Shown here one piece after another: positions 1 to 12,001 of a stretch of DNA of 64,000 nucleotides (the first letter of the stretch is position 1; every line of letters begins with the position of its first letter). The DNA is from Pristionchus mayeri (taxonomy: Eukaryota; Nematoda; Chromadorea; Rhabditida; Neodiplogasteridae): positions 20,926,365 to 20,990,364 of the forward strand of contig BTRK01000006.1 of NCBI GenBank assembly GCA_036245805.1, in the 5' to 3' direction. The notes below the pieces were generated by a model. The model worked only from the letters and a program-made list of their open reading frames with translations. It did no database searches and was not told where the DNA came from. Position numbers and translations under genes: made by a program.

Positions 1-3000
1 ACATCATCAAGCTGCCCGTTGGCGCTACCGCCATCAAGATCTCCGAGCTCCGCGACACCTCCAACAACCTCGGTAAGGACACTACAGCATCATTCTGGAT
101 CGGTAGGCCATATCCGTAATTTGCAGCCCTCAAGAACGCTACTGGCGACTACGTTCTCAACGGAAACTCGATGATCCAGACTGAGACCGACGTCGAAGTG
201 GCCGGAACCGTCTTCGAATACGAAGACAGCAAGAAGGAGTCACTCGTCGCCCAGGGCCCGCTCACTGAGGTATACGGTAGAGGGAAGTTCGGTGGGTCAG
301 ATCGATGATTTGCAGGAAGTGACGGTCGCTCTGCTGCACCGCAAGGGAAACAAGGACTCTGCCATCAAGTACGAGTTTTCCATCCCCGTTATGGAAGACG
401 TGCCCTTCATGTACAAGCCCGGAGAGTGGAGCGAGTGCTCAGTCACCTGCGGAAAGGGTACGGCAGTCAGAGAATACGGTAGATCATAGGTGGGCACCAT
501 CGAAGCCAGCTGTGAAACACCCCCAGTTTTTGGAAAATTTTGTCACAAAAACGATCATTTACGATCACCCCCCCCCCTTTTTTTGACCCGAAACACCCCC
601 GGTTTTCGATTTCCAGCTTCAACCCCCGCCCACCTATGCGGTAGATATCGTAACCATGCAATCGTTGCAGGAGTGCAGACCCGTACGCCCTTCTGCCTGG
701 ATGTGAAGGCGAACCAGAGAGTCGGCGACGAGATCTGCGACGAGAACAACAGCACCAAGCCCGAGTCGGAAAAGGTACACTATCGACTACCGTAATCTGG
801 AGTTCGGCGGGTCACGATCATGATTGCAGGAGTGCCTGACCGTTGACTGCAATGCTGAGTGGTTCACTGGAGATTGGGAGTCGTGCTCAGCTAGCTGCGG
901 ATCCGCTGGAGAGCAGTACAGAGTAGTCTACTGTCACCAGGTACGGTACGGAGTACGGTAAGATACTGTAGTACACCGCTCCGGAGAGAATGATCCGATG
1001 ATGTGCTTTGGTAGATCAGGGCGTGATCCATTCGAGTGTGTGATGGGAGGAGAGACGAGGAGGTTTTGCAGTCTTCGCAAGATACTTCTTTCCACTCTCG
1101 AGAACACATAAATAACTGCTGTGTAGAAAAGATGGCAGGATGAGAGAGTGTGCTGATAGGTGAGAGTGCCAGACGATGAGAGGAGGAGGGAGATGGAAGA
1201 AGAGGAGAGAGGAGAGGGGGGGGAGACGGAAGAGAGGCAGAGGAAGGGCGAAGTGATAAAATGGGAGAGATAGCAACTGTTAGCCGAGAAGAGATCGAAT
1301 CTAGCCCCAGGGCAGAAGGTTCGAGAAAGAGAGGAGGCATTGACAGAGGGGGATTGACTTGTGATGAAGCAATTAAGGTCTTCCGTGATGGAAAGAGAAT
1401 CACCGTCGATGACGGCAACTGCACCGCCGAACGCCCACCCGTCCGTCAGACCTGCAACCGGTAGGCCACCTTCTGCTACCGTATCCTACCGTACCCCGAC
1501 TATCGTAACCGTTACACAGATTCTCGTGCCCTGAGTGGCAGGCCGGTCCCTGGTCCGCATGCTCTGAGAAGTGCGGAGACGCCCATCAGTATCGATCCGT
1601 CACCTGCAGATCTGAGAAGGAGGGAGAGGAGGTACTGTAGATCTCAGCTATCGATCGATCTAATGGTACGATGGTATACTGTGATCGATTTGCAGGGCAA
1701 ACTCTTGCCTGCGGAGCAGTGCGAGGTGGGCGGCGAGCTGGAGACGCAGCGAGCTTGCAATCTCGGACCCTGCGATGGACTGAAGTTCACCACCACCGAC
1801 TGGAAACTGGTATGGAAGACTGTCGACGCCACGAGCGCGTCAGCAGTGTTGACGCGTTCGTAGTGTCTGCATGAAATGACTCGATTTGCAGTGCACCAAG
1901 TGCAATGAAACTGAGGAGACGCGTGAGGTGAAGTGCGTGGACACACAAGGAAGAGCCTACCAGCTGGAGAAGTGCCTCACCAACACCACCCTCGAGATCC
2001 CCATCGACACCAGGTACGGTCCAGGGTACCACGCGGTACCCGGAAGCAGTGGTACAGGTACCAGACGGAAACCATTCCAGAACTTGCGCCACGCAGCCCC
2101 CATGCTTGTACGAATGGACTACTTCTGAATGGAGCAAGTGCTCGACTGAATGCGGCCATGGATCTAAGACCAGAAGAGTCGTCTGCGCCATCCACCAGCA
2201 GGGAGACCTGGAGGTACTTATCTAGTTCCGGGTCCAGGATCTGGTACCAGAACTCATGGTACCAACTGGTGTTTTCAGGTGGTCGACGAGTCTCACTGCC
2301 AGGGAGAGAAGCCTGAAATGAAGGAGGAATGCACCAACGAGGCAAACTGCACCGGAACCTGGTTCTCTGGACCCTGGAACGAGTGCTCTGTTGAGTGAGT
2401 GACGGGTACCGGGATGCACGAAGTTTGGAATGTTCGCACGACACAAATAACAATAGGCATCGCTCAAAGACGGACTACAGTGTTGTAAACCCGTCTGCCT
2501 TTGTTCCTCATTCAGCTATCCTCTGTGTGTCCTTAGGTGCCAGTCGAGATAACAGTTGTCTCCGTGATTCCGTCGTGGTCTCCTTTCCTCCCTCTAACCA
2601 TCTATCAACCAGAGTGGATACTTTTTGTGACAGAATTCCTTGCCTGCACCGATTATTCACGCGAGTCCTCTTTTTCCCCCTTTCGCCCGATTCGAGGAAA
2701 GCGCAGTTGCTGAGCGAACAAGAAAAGATGAAAGAAGCGCAACCAAAGAAGAGCTTGATTAATGGCGGAATCTCGAAGGGAAAGAGAGGGTTACGGTATC
2801 CACGCGCAGATGCGATGGTGGCACGCAGTCGCGCGTCTCCGTCTGCCTCAACTACGATCACAAACCAGAGCCGAAATGGTGCGATGAGGCGAAGAAACCC
2901 GCTGATGACCAGGACTGCAACACTCAGGCTTGCCCCAGTGAGTTGAATGAAGGAAACTGAACGAACACGAGTCGACTGAAATCGAGGAATTGTGAATGAA

Positions 3001-6000
3001 GCCATGAGTTCAAAATGTTAGGAAATAGGCACGTCTGCCCGGTTAGCTCAGTCGGTAGAGCACCAGACTCTTAATCTGGCTGTCGCGGGTTCGAGCCCCG
3101 CATCGGGCTGCAGATCTTTTGGCATTCTTCAGATACAAATTGAAACATTTTTAGCCTGCTTCGACTCCGAATTCGGCTGCTGCCCCGACAACTCGACCTT
3201 CGCCACTGGAGACTTCTTCGCTGGCTGCTCCAACTGCTCGCTCTCCGTGAGTATCGATTGATTGGCGCTACAGTAACCACGTCCATCTCTGCAGGAGTTC
3301 GGTTGCTGCGCTGACAACGTCACTGAGGCCACTGGTGCCAACGCCCTCGGATGCATCGAATACGTCGAGTTGGAGCCTGTCGTGAAGGCCGACATGGCTG
3401 CTGAGGCCATCGAGGGTACGAGTATCAATCGATCGAATCTTTCTTGACCTACCGTATTACGTACTGTATTCTTCCCTTCAGGATCCGGCGATATTGCCGA
3501 GATCGAGCCTGCTGTGAAGGAGGAGATGAAGGAGTGCAAGCTCACCTCGGAGGACGGAACTGAGGCCAGCGTCGACTGTGGAGTTATGGCCGGAAACCTC
3601 ACCGATGTCGAGGAGGGAGATCTGATGGGTGAGTCTGAAGTGGAGGGGAAGATCTTCCCGGTTAGCTCAGTCGAGCACCAGACTCTTAATCTGGCTGTCG
3701 CGGGTTCGAGCCTCGCATCGGGCTGAAGATCTCTTTGGCGAATTCACATTTCATTAATGTGACTGCAGGCAATGAGACGACGATCCACTGCTCGAAGACG
3801 GAGTTCGGATGCTGCCCTGACTGGTACACTCCCGCCTCCGGAGCTGGCAACGAGGGATGCGAGACCTTCGTCCAGGGTAGGTCATTCGTGCTTATTGATT
3901 TTCAGTCCTACCATAACTCACAAATTCCTTACAGGAGCCTGCAATGGCACCCAGAACGGATGCTGCCCCGATAACGTCACCCTTGCTCGTGGACCCAACT
4001 TCGAGGGATGCGGAGAGGTACGGTAGCCTGATAGGTCAGGTCTTTATCGATCGATTTCAGGCCTCCTGCGCCGCCTCCCTGTACGGATGCTGCAAGGACC
4101 GCAAGACGATCGCCTTCGGCCCGCACTACGCTGGATGCGAGAGGTACGGTGGAGGAGAGAAGGCGATCGACAACTGAGTTACGATACTTCTTTAGATCCT
4201 CGTTCCCTTGCGAACTGTCGCCCAATGGATGCTGCCCCGATGGAGAGACTGCTGCTCTGGACAAGAACGGAACCGGATGCGGAGAGAACTGTCTGACTAC
4301 CAAGTGAGGAGAAGTAGAATTGTAGATCAGGGATCTGACCCGCCGACCCCGTCGACGTAGTTCGAGTCGATAGATTTGTCGAGAATTTACTTGATGACGT
4401 CATGTCAGGTTCGGATGCTGTCCCGATGGAGTGACCGTCTCGAAGGGAAAGAGCAACGAGGGATGTGGCTGTGTCTTCGCCCAGTTCGGATGCTGCCCCG
4501 ATGGAAAGAGTGACGCGAAGGGACCTGGATTCTTCGGATGCCCCTCCGGATGCGCCCAGAGTCAGTTGATATCCATCGCCTTCCTAGACTACCGAAGCAT
4601 GCATGGGATACTGTAACTACTAATGATTCCTTGACTGCAGGTCAGTTCGGATGCTGCCCCGACGGAAAGACTGCTGCCCGTGGACCCACCAAGGAAGGCT
4701 GCCCCTGCCAGTATACCAGGTAGCCAGATTACTGTGGAGTACGATACTCATTGATTGATCTCAGATACGGTTGCTGCCCCGATGGAGAGACGACGTCGCT
4801 CGGACCCAAGCTCGAGGGATGCGATGACTGCCGCTACGCCAAGTAAGGGATTATTGTACTCCTTAGATTACGGTAGCTTACCGTTCCTTGATTCAGGCAC
4901 GGGTGCTGCCAGGACGGAGCTACTCGCGCTCTCGGCCCCGAATACGCAGGCTGCCCCACGACGACGATGGCTCCGTTCATGAGAGGAGGAACAGTGGCAC
5001 CCTCCCAGATCACTGCCTGCGGACAACCTCAGGATCAGGGCAAGCAGTGCGCAGGCACCTCCTACAAGCTGGTACGGTACTTTAGGGATACGGTACCGAG
5101 GGTACAGTATGGTACAGAGACAGGACCCGGTCTTTGTAGATGTGGTACTACGACACGGCCGAGGGTCGCTGCTCGCAGTTCTGGTACGGAGGATGCGAGG
5201 GTAACGACAACAAGTGAGTGCACTCTTGAGAGGATTGGATGGAGTACGGTAGCTGGCACGGTGCCAATCCCTGATTCAGGTTCCCCACTCTCGAGTTGTG
5301 CGAGGGTGTGTGCATTGAGCCGCCAGCAAAGGGCCGTTGCTACCTGCCCAAGGTCGAGGGACCGCAGCACTGCAACTCTCTGGAGCCTAGGTGGGTCACG
5401 AGAGGAAGCTCTTGATTACGGTAGCCAATAAATCAATACTTAGATACTTCTACGATGCTGAGACGAGAGTGTGCAAGGCTTTCTGGTGGCGTGGATGTCT
5501 CGGAAACGCCAACAACTTCGCCAACTGGGCCGATTGCAGTGTGAGTACTGTATCCCACTAGTGGATCTACAGTGGATAGTCAGGACGAATCGGTAACTAA
5601 CAATATGCAGGCATTCTGCTCTGATGTGGACAAGGTCGAGGAGACGACCACTACTGCCGCGCCTGCCACTCTTCCTCCCACCCCTCCCCCAGCCCATCCC
5701 ACGGAACCATTCGAAGTCGTGAGGTATATTAGAGGGTATTAGAGGGTTACGGTCACAACTCATCTTTGCAGAGGCAGAGAGGAACCGGCCCCTGCCCCCA
5801 CCCAGGGACAGCGAGTGAATCCATTCCAGACGATGGAGGATGTGTGCAGAGCACAGCCTGATGCCGGACCATGCAATGAGGAGACTGAGAGGGTGAGTTC
5901 GGATACGGTAGGGTTGAAGTGGGACTACGGTAGAATCACAACAATCAATTGCTCTTCAGTTCTTCTTCGACTCTGTTGCTGGAAAATGCGAGCGGTTCCG

Positions 6001-9000
6001 CTACGGAGGCTGCGGAGGAAACCTCAACAGGTATACGGTACTGCAAGAGTGTACGGTAGATTATCGATTGGTTCAGCTTCCGCGACGAATCGGAGTGCCT
6101 CATGCGCTGTGGATTCATGACCGAAAACCGACAGCCAGCTCAGCCCCCTGCTCCCGGACCCGTTGTTCCCAACCAGCCCGAGCAACCAACCGCAGGTAGG
6201 CAAACTGATAGGAAGACGAATACGATTAGATCGGGTGATAGGCGGCTGAAAGTACTTTTATTTTAGCCCCCTATCACCCGATCGTCGAACCACCGAATCC
6301 TCACATCAATCCCTTCGAGCAGAGAGGTTTGTTAATGCACTGTAGCATACGGGTTTTGCAAACTGAAGAATATCGATTGATTCAGAGACTCCGATTCCCG
6401 TTCCTACTCGCCCTTCTACATTCGGATCTTCGAAGGGTCGCGAGGTCTGCAACCAGAAGGTCGACGTCGGCCGTTGCCAGGGATCCTTCTCTTCCTTCTA
6501 CTATGAGGTACTATTGAGGGTACGGTAGCCTGGGTTATGGTAGAAGCACGGACGTCTAGGAGAAGATATAGCATAGGCATGCTGGGATACGAAAACAAGA
6601 TAATAATTGATCAAGCCTCATCTCAGGTCGCCACGGGAACTTGCGTCGAATTCAAGTACTCTGGATGCGGCGGCAATGGCAATCGATTCACGAGCAAGGC
6701 CGAATGCGAGGGTCTCTGCGTGAGGACCTCCGCCCCCGGTAGGTCACTCCTCGCCCATGTTCCTAAGCCCCGCCCCTTTCGCAGAGGCCGAACCCGGAGT
6801 GGGACCCAATGGAGTCAGCTCGCCGTGCTTCGAGCGAAAGGACACCGGAAGATGCCCCAATGAAGCCACCACCTCGTACACCACCAAGTGGTACTACAAC
6901 AGCGTGAGTCTTGCGTTACGGTAGTCGACTGGGGGTACGGTAGAGCTGGATTACGGTAGTCAATGGCAGGCTGACGGAGTGTGCGGACGCTTCCACTACT
7001 CGGGATGCAATGGAACGGGCAACAAGTTCGAGTCGGAGGTCGAGTGCAAGAGTGCATGCGACCATCTAGTGTGTGAGTGATCCACCCTTTTCTGCTCCTT
7101 TCATTCTTCTGTCTGATCTAGTGGACGATTCCAGAGTTATAGGAGCACAATCACTTTGTGCTTGATCATTGACACAAGATCAGAAAAGCAAAATGAAGTT
7201 ATTGATTACGTCTGGGCTGATTCAATCAATCGAATCTAAAGAATCCCCAATTAGTACTAGATTCTCCGTCATCGATGATCGTTGATCCTTTGGGTGACTC
7301 TCTCCTTGTAGCTCCCTGCGACAAGCCGATCGTCGTCGGTCTCTGCTCGGGCAAGCACGTCGCCTTCGGATTCAACAAGTCGTCCGGAAGGTCAGTGGGC
7401 GGGGCCAGTAGGGGCGTGCCCAAAAAAGGGGGGGGGGGCGTTGCCAATCCTCCATCTCCTTCAGATGCGAGCAGTTCGAGTTCTCTGGTTGTCTGGGTAA
7501 CAACAATCGCTTCCCCACGATCGAGGAGTGCTCGAGAGTCTGCCCCAGCCGTAAGTAATCTGGGTACCGTACCCTTCCCCTCAACCCCATAGGGTACCGT
7601 AATCCCCCAAGTGTGCCCACCTCCTATCCTTGCCCTCACCTTCCACGAATGTAGTCTCGCTTATTACTTATTACTGATTCATATCGCTTCGACTAGAAGA
7701 GCGCTGGAGCTCTCTCATCCCCATTCGTATTCTTCCCACTAGTATTATTCGCTATTATTACAGTATAATTCGTCTTAATAATAGGCATATTATCGATTAT
7801 TGAGCATTATTGTTGTTTACGAACCCATACACACTGAATCTCAGCAGCTATGCCCGCCCTTCCTTTCTCCTTTTTATTGAGTTCTCCTTTTCACACTCTC
7901 TCCCACCGAACATTCTATCGATTTTTCACTGGCACTGCCACATAGTTCTTACTGTATTTGGTAGGCTACCGTATACTCCCTCCTTCCTGATCCGAATCGA
8001 TCGATAATCCTCACCAGTTGTCTACCGCCGTCGAGATAAAAGCAATCTGTTATGTATCTCTGTATTCCTAGATCAGCAGGAGGCATGTCCCGTTTTGATG
8101 CAGTGCAGTGTTGTGTCCCTCTTCACTTGACTTACCCCCGTGTTCCTCCACTTCCTAACCCCCACTGCATTGTAACCACTCCCTAACCTTTCCCCCTCTC
8201 ATTCACTCTAACTTCTCTGTGCACTACTACTTGAGTGTGATTTCTACTAATCAGGCGGAGCTTGGACGGCCGCTTCCGAAGCCGCGCGATCCGCTCCACT
8301 CGCGTTGTCCGCTCCACTCGCGGTATCCGCTCCTGTCGCTCCTTCCGCCCCAGTGAACAAGTGCTCCCTGCCGAAGGAGGTCGGACCGTGTCGGTGAGTG
8401 GAAGTGGTCTAACCCCTGTGTGATCTCCCCCTTGTGTGTCTGATACTCCATCGTCACACAAAACAGACAATTGAGAAACGAACACAGAATGACGAGAAAA
8501 TAGATGAAGAACGGACAGAAAACATCAGTGAGCACAATCAGAGCAAATGTAGAATTAGCATTGCCATGTTCTAAATACAATTTATCGTAGATCAGACACT
8601 CGTACTCGGAGTGTTCTCTACAAAAGTGTTCATGCTCTCTGTGATAGCCCTCGGTATACTGGTAGGGATACGGTAGTGGTGTGTCTGCAGTTCCCTCATT
8701 GCTTCCTTCTACTTCGATGCTTCAACTGGGAAGTGTGCCGAGTTCAACTACGGTGGATGTCATGGGAATGCGAATCGATTCACTTCCCTCCCCGAGTGCC
8801 AGAGGGAATGCGAACCAGAGAGGAGCCAGGTGCCGTATCTAGGGGTACTGTAGGTCACTACCGTAATCCAGGCTCTCCGCATGAATCCCTCTGCTGTGGC
8901 TGCAGATCAACCTCGACCAGACGACTTCCGCCATCAGCACTGGGGCCAACGATCCTCCAGGTACGATAGGATGGAGTAGCATACGGTAGATACCAGTAGA

Positions 9001-11510
9001 TCAAGGAAACTTTTCCCAGACCTCCTCGTCGGCTTCACATTGTTGAGAAAGCAGAGGCTCTCAAGACGAACAAGATCAGAAAGGTACGGTAGTGGCCTAT
9101 GGTAGGTTGATTTGATAACGACTGCAGGACCTGGCTCTCCCTGCTCCTCCCGCGCCTACCACCACCACCACGACTACAACTGAGGAACCGAAGAAAAGAC
9201 TGCCTGTGGATTCAGATGAAGAAGATCTGGTGAGTATCGATCGATATGCCGAAGAGTACGGTAACATTCCAGTCGATTCAGCTCTCCCCATCATCCTACG
9301 TACCCTCTTCCAATCTTCCCGAACTGTGCTTGCTGCCGGTCCAGCCGGGCAGCTGCTACGACAAACAGCTGAGGTATACTGAAGTGGTGGAGTACGGTAG
9401 GCTAACACAATCGATTGAGATGGCATTACAACGACGCGAGAGGCATGTGCACCTCGTTCTCGTTCACTGGATGTGATGCGAACGCCAACAACTTCGAGAG
9501 TCAGGTACGGTAGGAGAGGGTTTCGGAACCATAGGATTACTGTGCATCATTACATCTCGGTCACGAGACTCTTCCAGATACCACCGTAGTTTACCGTATT
9601 CTCCTCAGGAATCGTGCGAACGTGCGTGTGGCGCCTTCCGCGAGGAGCGTGTGTGCGAGACACGAGCGGATGCGGGCGAGTGTTCGACTGCTGTTATGAA
9701 GTGGCACTGGGACACGAACAGAAGGGCATGCAGACAGATGGTGTGGGGAGGATGCGGAGGAAATGGAAACAGGTCAGATAGGGTATTGTAGCTGACGAGT
9801 ACGGTAGATAGTGATGATGTACCTAGTGTACATTAATTCTCAACCAAGTGATCATCTTCAGATTCTCGTCCAAGTCAGAATGCGAGCAGTTGTGTGTGAG
9901 GGAGACTGCTTATCCCGAGGGAACCAATGTGTGTATCATGGCCACCGATGCAGGACCATGCTCAGATGCTGTCACTATGTGGTACGGTACTTGAGGAGTA
10001 CGGTATAATCCATCGATCGATGGCAGGCACTTCGACATGGGAGCTGGCGCGTGTCGTCAGTTCACGTACGGAGGATGCAGAGGCAACGGCAATCGATTCC
10101 TCACCAGATCAGCCTGCGAGAAACAGTGCGGCCACACAACGGGTACGGTATATTGATGGTTACGGTAGGGACACATTCCTTGCAGTTCCTGCCCTTCCCA
10201 CACCCGCTGCACTGATCCAGCACCAGGTGCATCAGCTGCAGCAGGAACGACCGACCCCTGCAGCCATAAGCGTTCCCGCCGAGCCAGCCAGCCACCAGGC
10301 ACCCGTCACTACGAAGTTTATGCATATCAGAGTACGGTAGTTAGGGATTACGGTAGATAGGCTCTTATCTTCTTAGGCCTCGCTGAATGCCTCGGATGAG
10401 CGAATTGTCGCCCACGCTCGTCTTCCGATGACCTCGAAGATGTCGATGGGGACTGGAAAGAAGAGAGAGGAGAGCCATCTTCCAGCTACTCCCAATCGTG
10501 AGTAGTGCTCTAGATTCAAAGCATCTCCCTCAATCTGGAACAGTGGAGAGGCTCTATCTGAAGACCAGAATCGAAAGGATATTGTATATGTGTACGGTAG
10601 TGATACCGTACACCTTTCAGCAGCCTGCTCACTCCCTGTGGACGTCGGTCCTTGCTCTGACGTCGTCCACTCCTGGTACTACGATGCTCACTCTGACTCC
10701 TGTCGTCCTTTCGCCTACGGAGGATGCGGAGGCAACCAGAACAGGTCCGACCACTGAAGCGAACACACAGATTACGGTAACTGCAGATTCGCATCTGATC
10801 ACGACTGCAAGTCCGCCTGCCAACGAGGATTCCAAAAGACGCGCACCTCGGAAAAGGTACGGTAGAGTACAATGGGAGCTTAACCGGCCAACCGATAATT
10901 CAGACGGACAGAGGCATGCTGAGGTCGCATGCAAGCGGGCCCTTCGAGATGGGTGATGAGGTGAGATAGGATATGTCTGGAGATTATCGATTTATGGTAT
11001 TGAAATACCTCTTCCAGATCCGCCTCCAATGCGATTTCAACGAAACGCCCGTTATCTGGTACAAGGACGGAGCACTGCTCGAGTTCACTGAACGAGTCAG
11101 GGTGAGGATATGGTAGGATACTGTAATAGAAGACCGTTCGTTGCAGGAGGAGGACTCGTTCAAGATGCTGGCCATCCACTCTGCTCAGCCCACTGATTCA
11201 GGCAGTTACATGTGTGCCTATGGAGCAGATGGCAAGGTGTCGGACCGTATCATGGTCAAGGTCAATGGTGAGCCAGTTCTTGATTGACTACCTTAACTCC
11301 TCACTCCTTCTCAGCCCTACCCGTCCACGAGTCCTACTGTACGGACATTGGCAGCACGAACACATGCAAGAAGATCCTCTCGAGAGGTACGGTAGATGAC
11401 AGATTACAGTAGGAAGATGCAATCGATTAGGTCTGTGCGGCAAGAAGCGCTACGGGACCTTCTGCTGCAAAACGTGCGGATCGCACGGATTCGAGAAGTT
11501 CCGATTCTGA
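1..11510 (+). CDS. mig-6: Papilin (MIG-6-like), long isoform, 5' end outside the window
   Basis: Secreted basement-membrane glycoprotein of the ADAMTS-like family; in C. elegans papilin acts in distal tip cell migration. I joined more than 50 exons on splice sites and frame. The first exons (3-72, 127-269) encode an ADAMTS-type spacer (KLPVGATAIKISE). Six TSP1 repeats follow (316-2937; WSECSVTCG, WESCSASCG, WSACSEKCG, WSKCSTECG, WNECSVEC). Eleven Cys repeats with the core GCC.D ('lagrin' repeats, mostly FGCCPDG) lie at 3155-4990, nearly one per exon. Eleven Kunitz domains (5011-10856) each keep six cysteines and a GGC or SGC core. One Ig domain (10904-11267; WYKDG, DSGSYMCAYG) and a terminal PLAC domain (11315-11510) complete it. 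The stop is TGA at 11508. Linkers between Kunitz domains are Pro/Thr-rich. A short isoform could end after Kunitz 6, because the frame meets TAA at 7555-7557 just inside the next intron. Only Kunitz 7 has an arginine at P1. Confidence 0.95.
3037..3109 (+). tRNA. tRNA-Lys (anticodon CTT)
   Basis: A complete cloverleaf of 73 nt. The 5' acceptor strand GCCCGGT pairs with ATCGGGC. The D-arm reads AGCTCAGTCGGTAGAGC (A and B box sequence present) and the anticodon stem CCAGA/TCTGG encloses a loop with CTT. The T-arm is CGGGTTCGAGCCCCG. It lies in sense orientation inside the mig-6 intron 2938-3154, after the last TSP1 exon. A degenerate copy lies about 600 bp downstream in another intron of the same gene. 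Confidence 0.95.
3656..3724 (+). pseudogene. Decayed tRNA-Lys copy
   Basis: This 69-nt copy matches the tRNA-Lys at 3037 almost base for base but lacks four bases in the D-arm (TCAGTCGAGC instead of TCAGTCGGTAGAGC). It also has T for G at position 1 and a C-to-T change in the T-stem. The D-arm cannot fold normally, so it is probably not functional. It sits in the mig-6 intron 3629-3768, flanked by AGATCT-like sequence. Confidence 0.85.
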
Positions 11511-12001
11511 GAATCGACACGGTTGCCCCTCCACCGCAGATCTGATGTTGCATTCGTACAAATTAATTGTTGGTTTCAAATCTTGCCCAGTTCACATATG
11601 TTTGTAAGTTACGTATCGTTCATAGTATCATCAATAATCAATCACCGCAGCATACTCTAATCCGCATACGTTCCACGCATTATTCGCGATCTTGAAAATA
11701 TTGTTTACTTGTGTTTATAGATTGATAAATATGTTTATCATTAAATTATATTGTGATTCAATAAACACAAATTAATTCAATAAAAACTAAAAATGAGATA
11801 ATAAAAAAGAACGATAGGGTAAATCGAAAAATCGATGACGAACGTGCACTTTGAGACCAAATGATATTGAAATTTTAGGTGTTGAAATTTAGAAGTAGTG
11901 TTTTCAATGACCTACCTGTTAATTTAATCAATTTTCCGTTCTTTTTTATCCATGTAATTATCCTTTGTTTCCTGATCTCTAGAGTTTACTCATTTTCAGC
12001 C
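11511..12001 (+). terminator. mig-6 3' flank with polyadenylation signals, and trans-splice acceptor of the next gene
   Basis: AATAAA occurs at 11760-11765 and 11779-11784, about 250 bases after the mig-6 stop. No other coding signal is visible. A TTTTCAG acceptor at 11993-11999 lies 2 bases upstream of the ATG of the LOTUS-Tudor gene and looks like a spliced-leader acceptor. Confidence 0.6.

Noticed and set aside
891..1424. 177-codon minus frame opposite mig-6
   Set aside because: It lies antisense to TSP1 exons and a purine-rich intron that are explained by papilin.
7430..7439. Poly-G run (and similar poly-C/G runs near 570, 14722, 21272, 26966, 27850)
   Set aside because: Simple homopolymers in introns or intergenic DNA, with no further structure seen.
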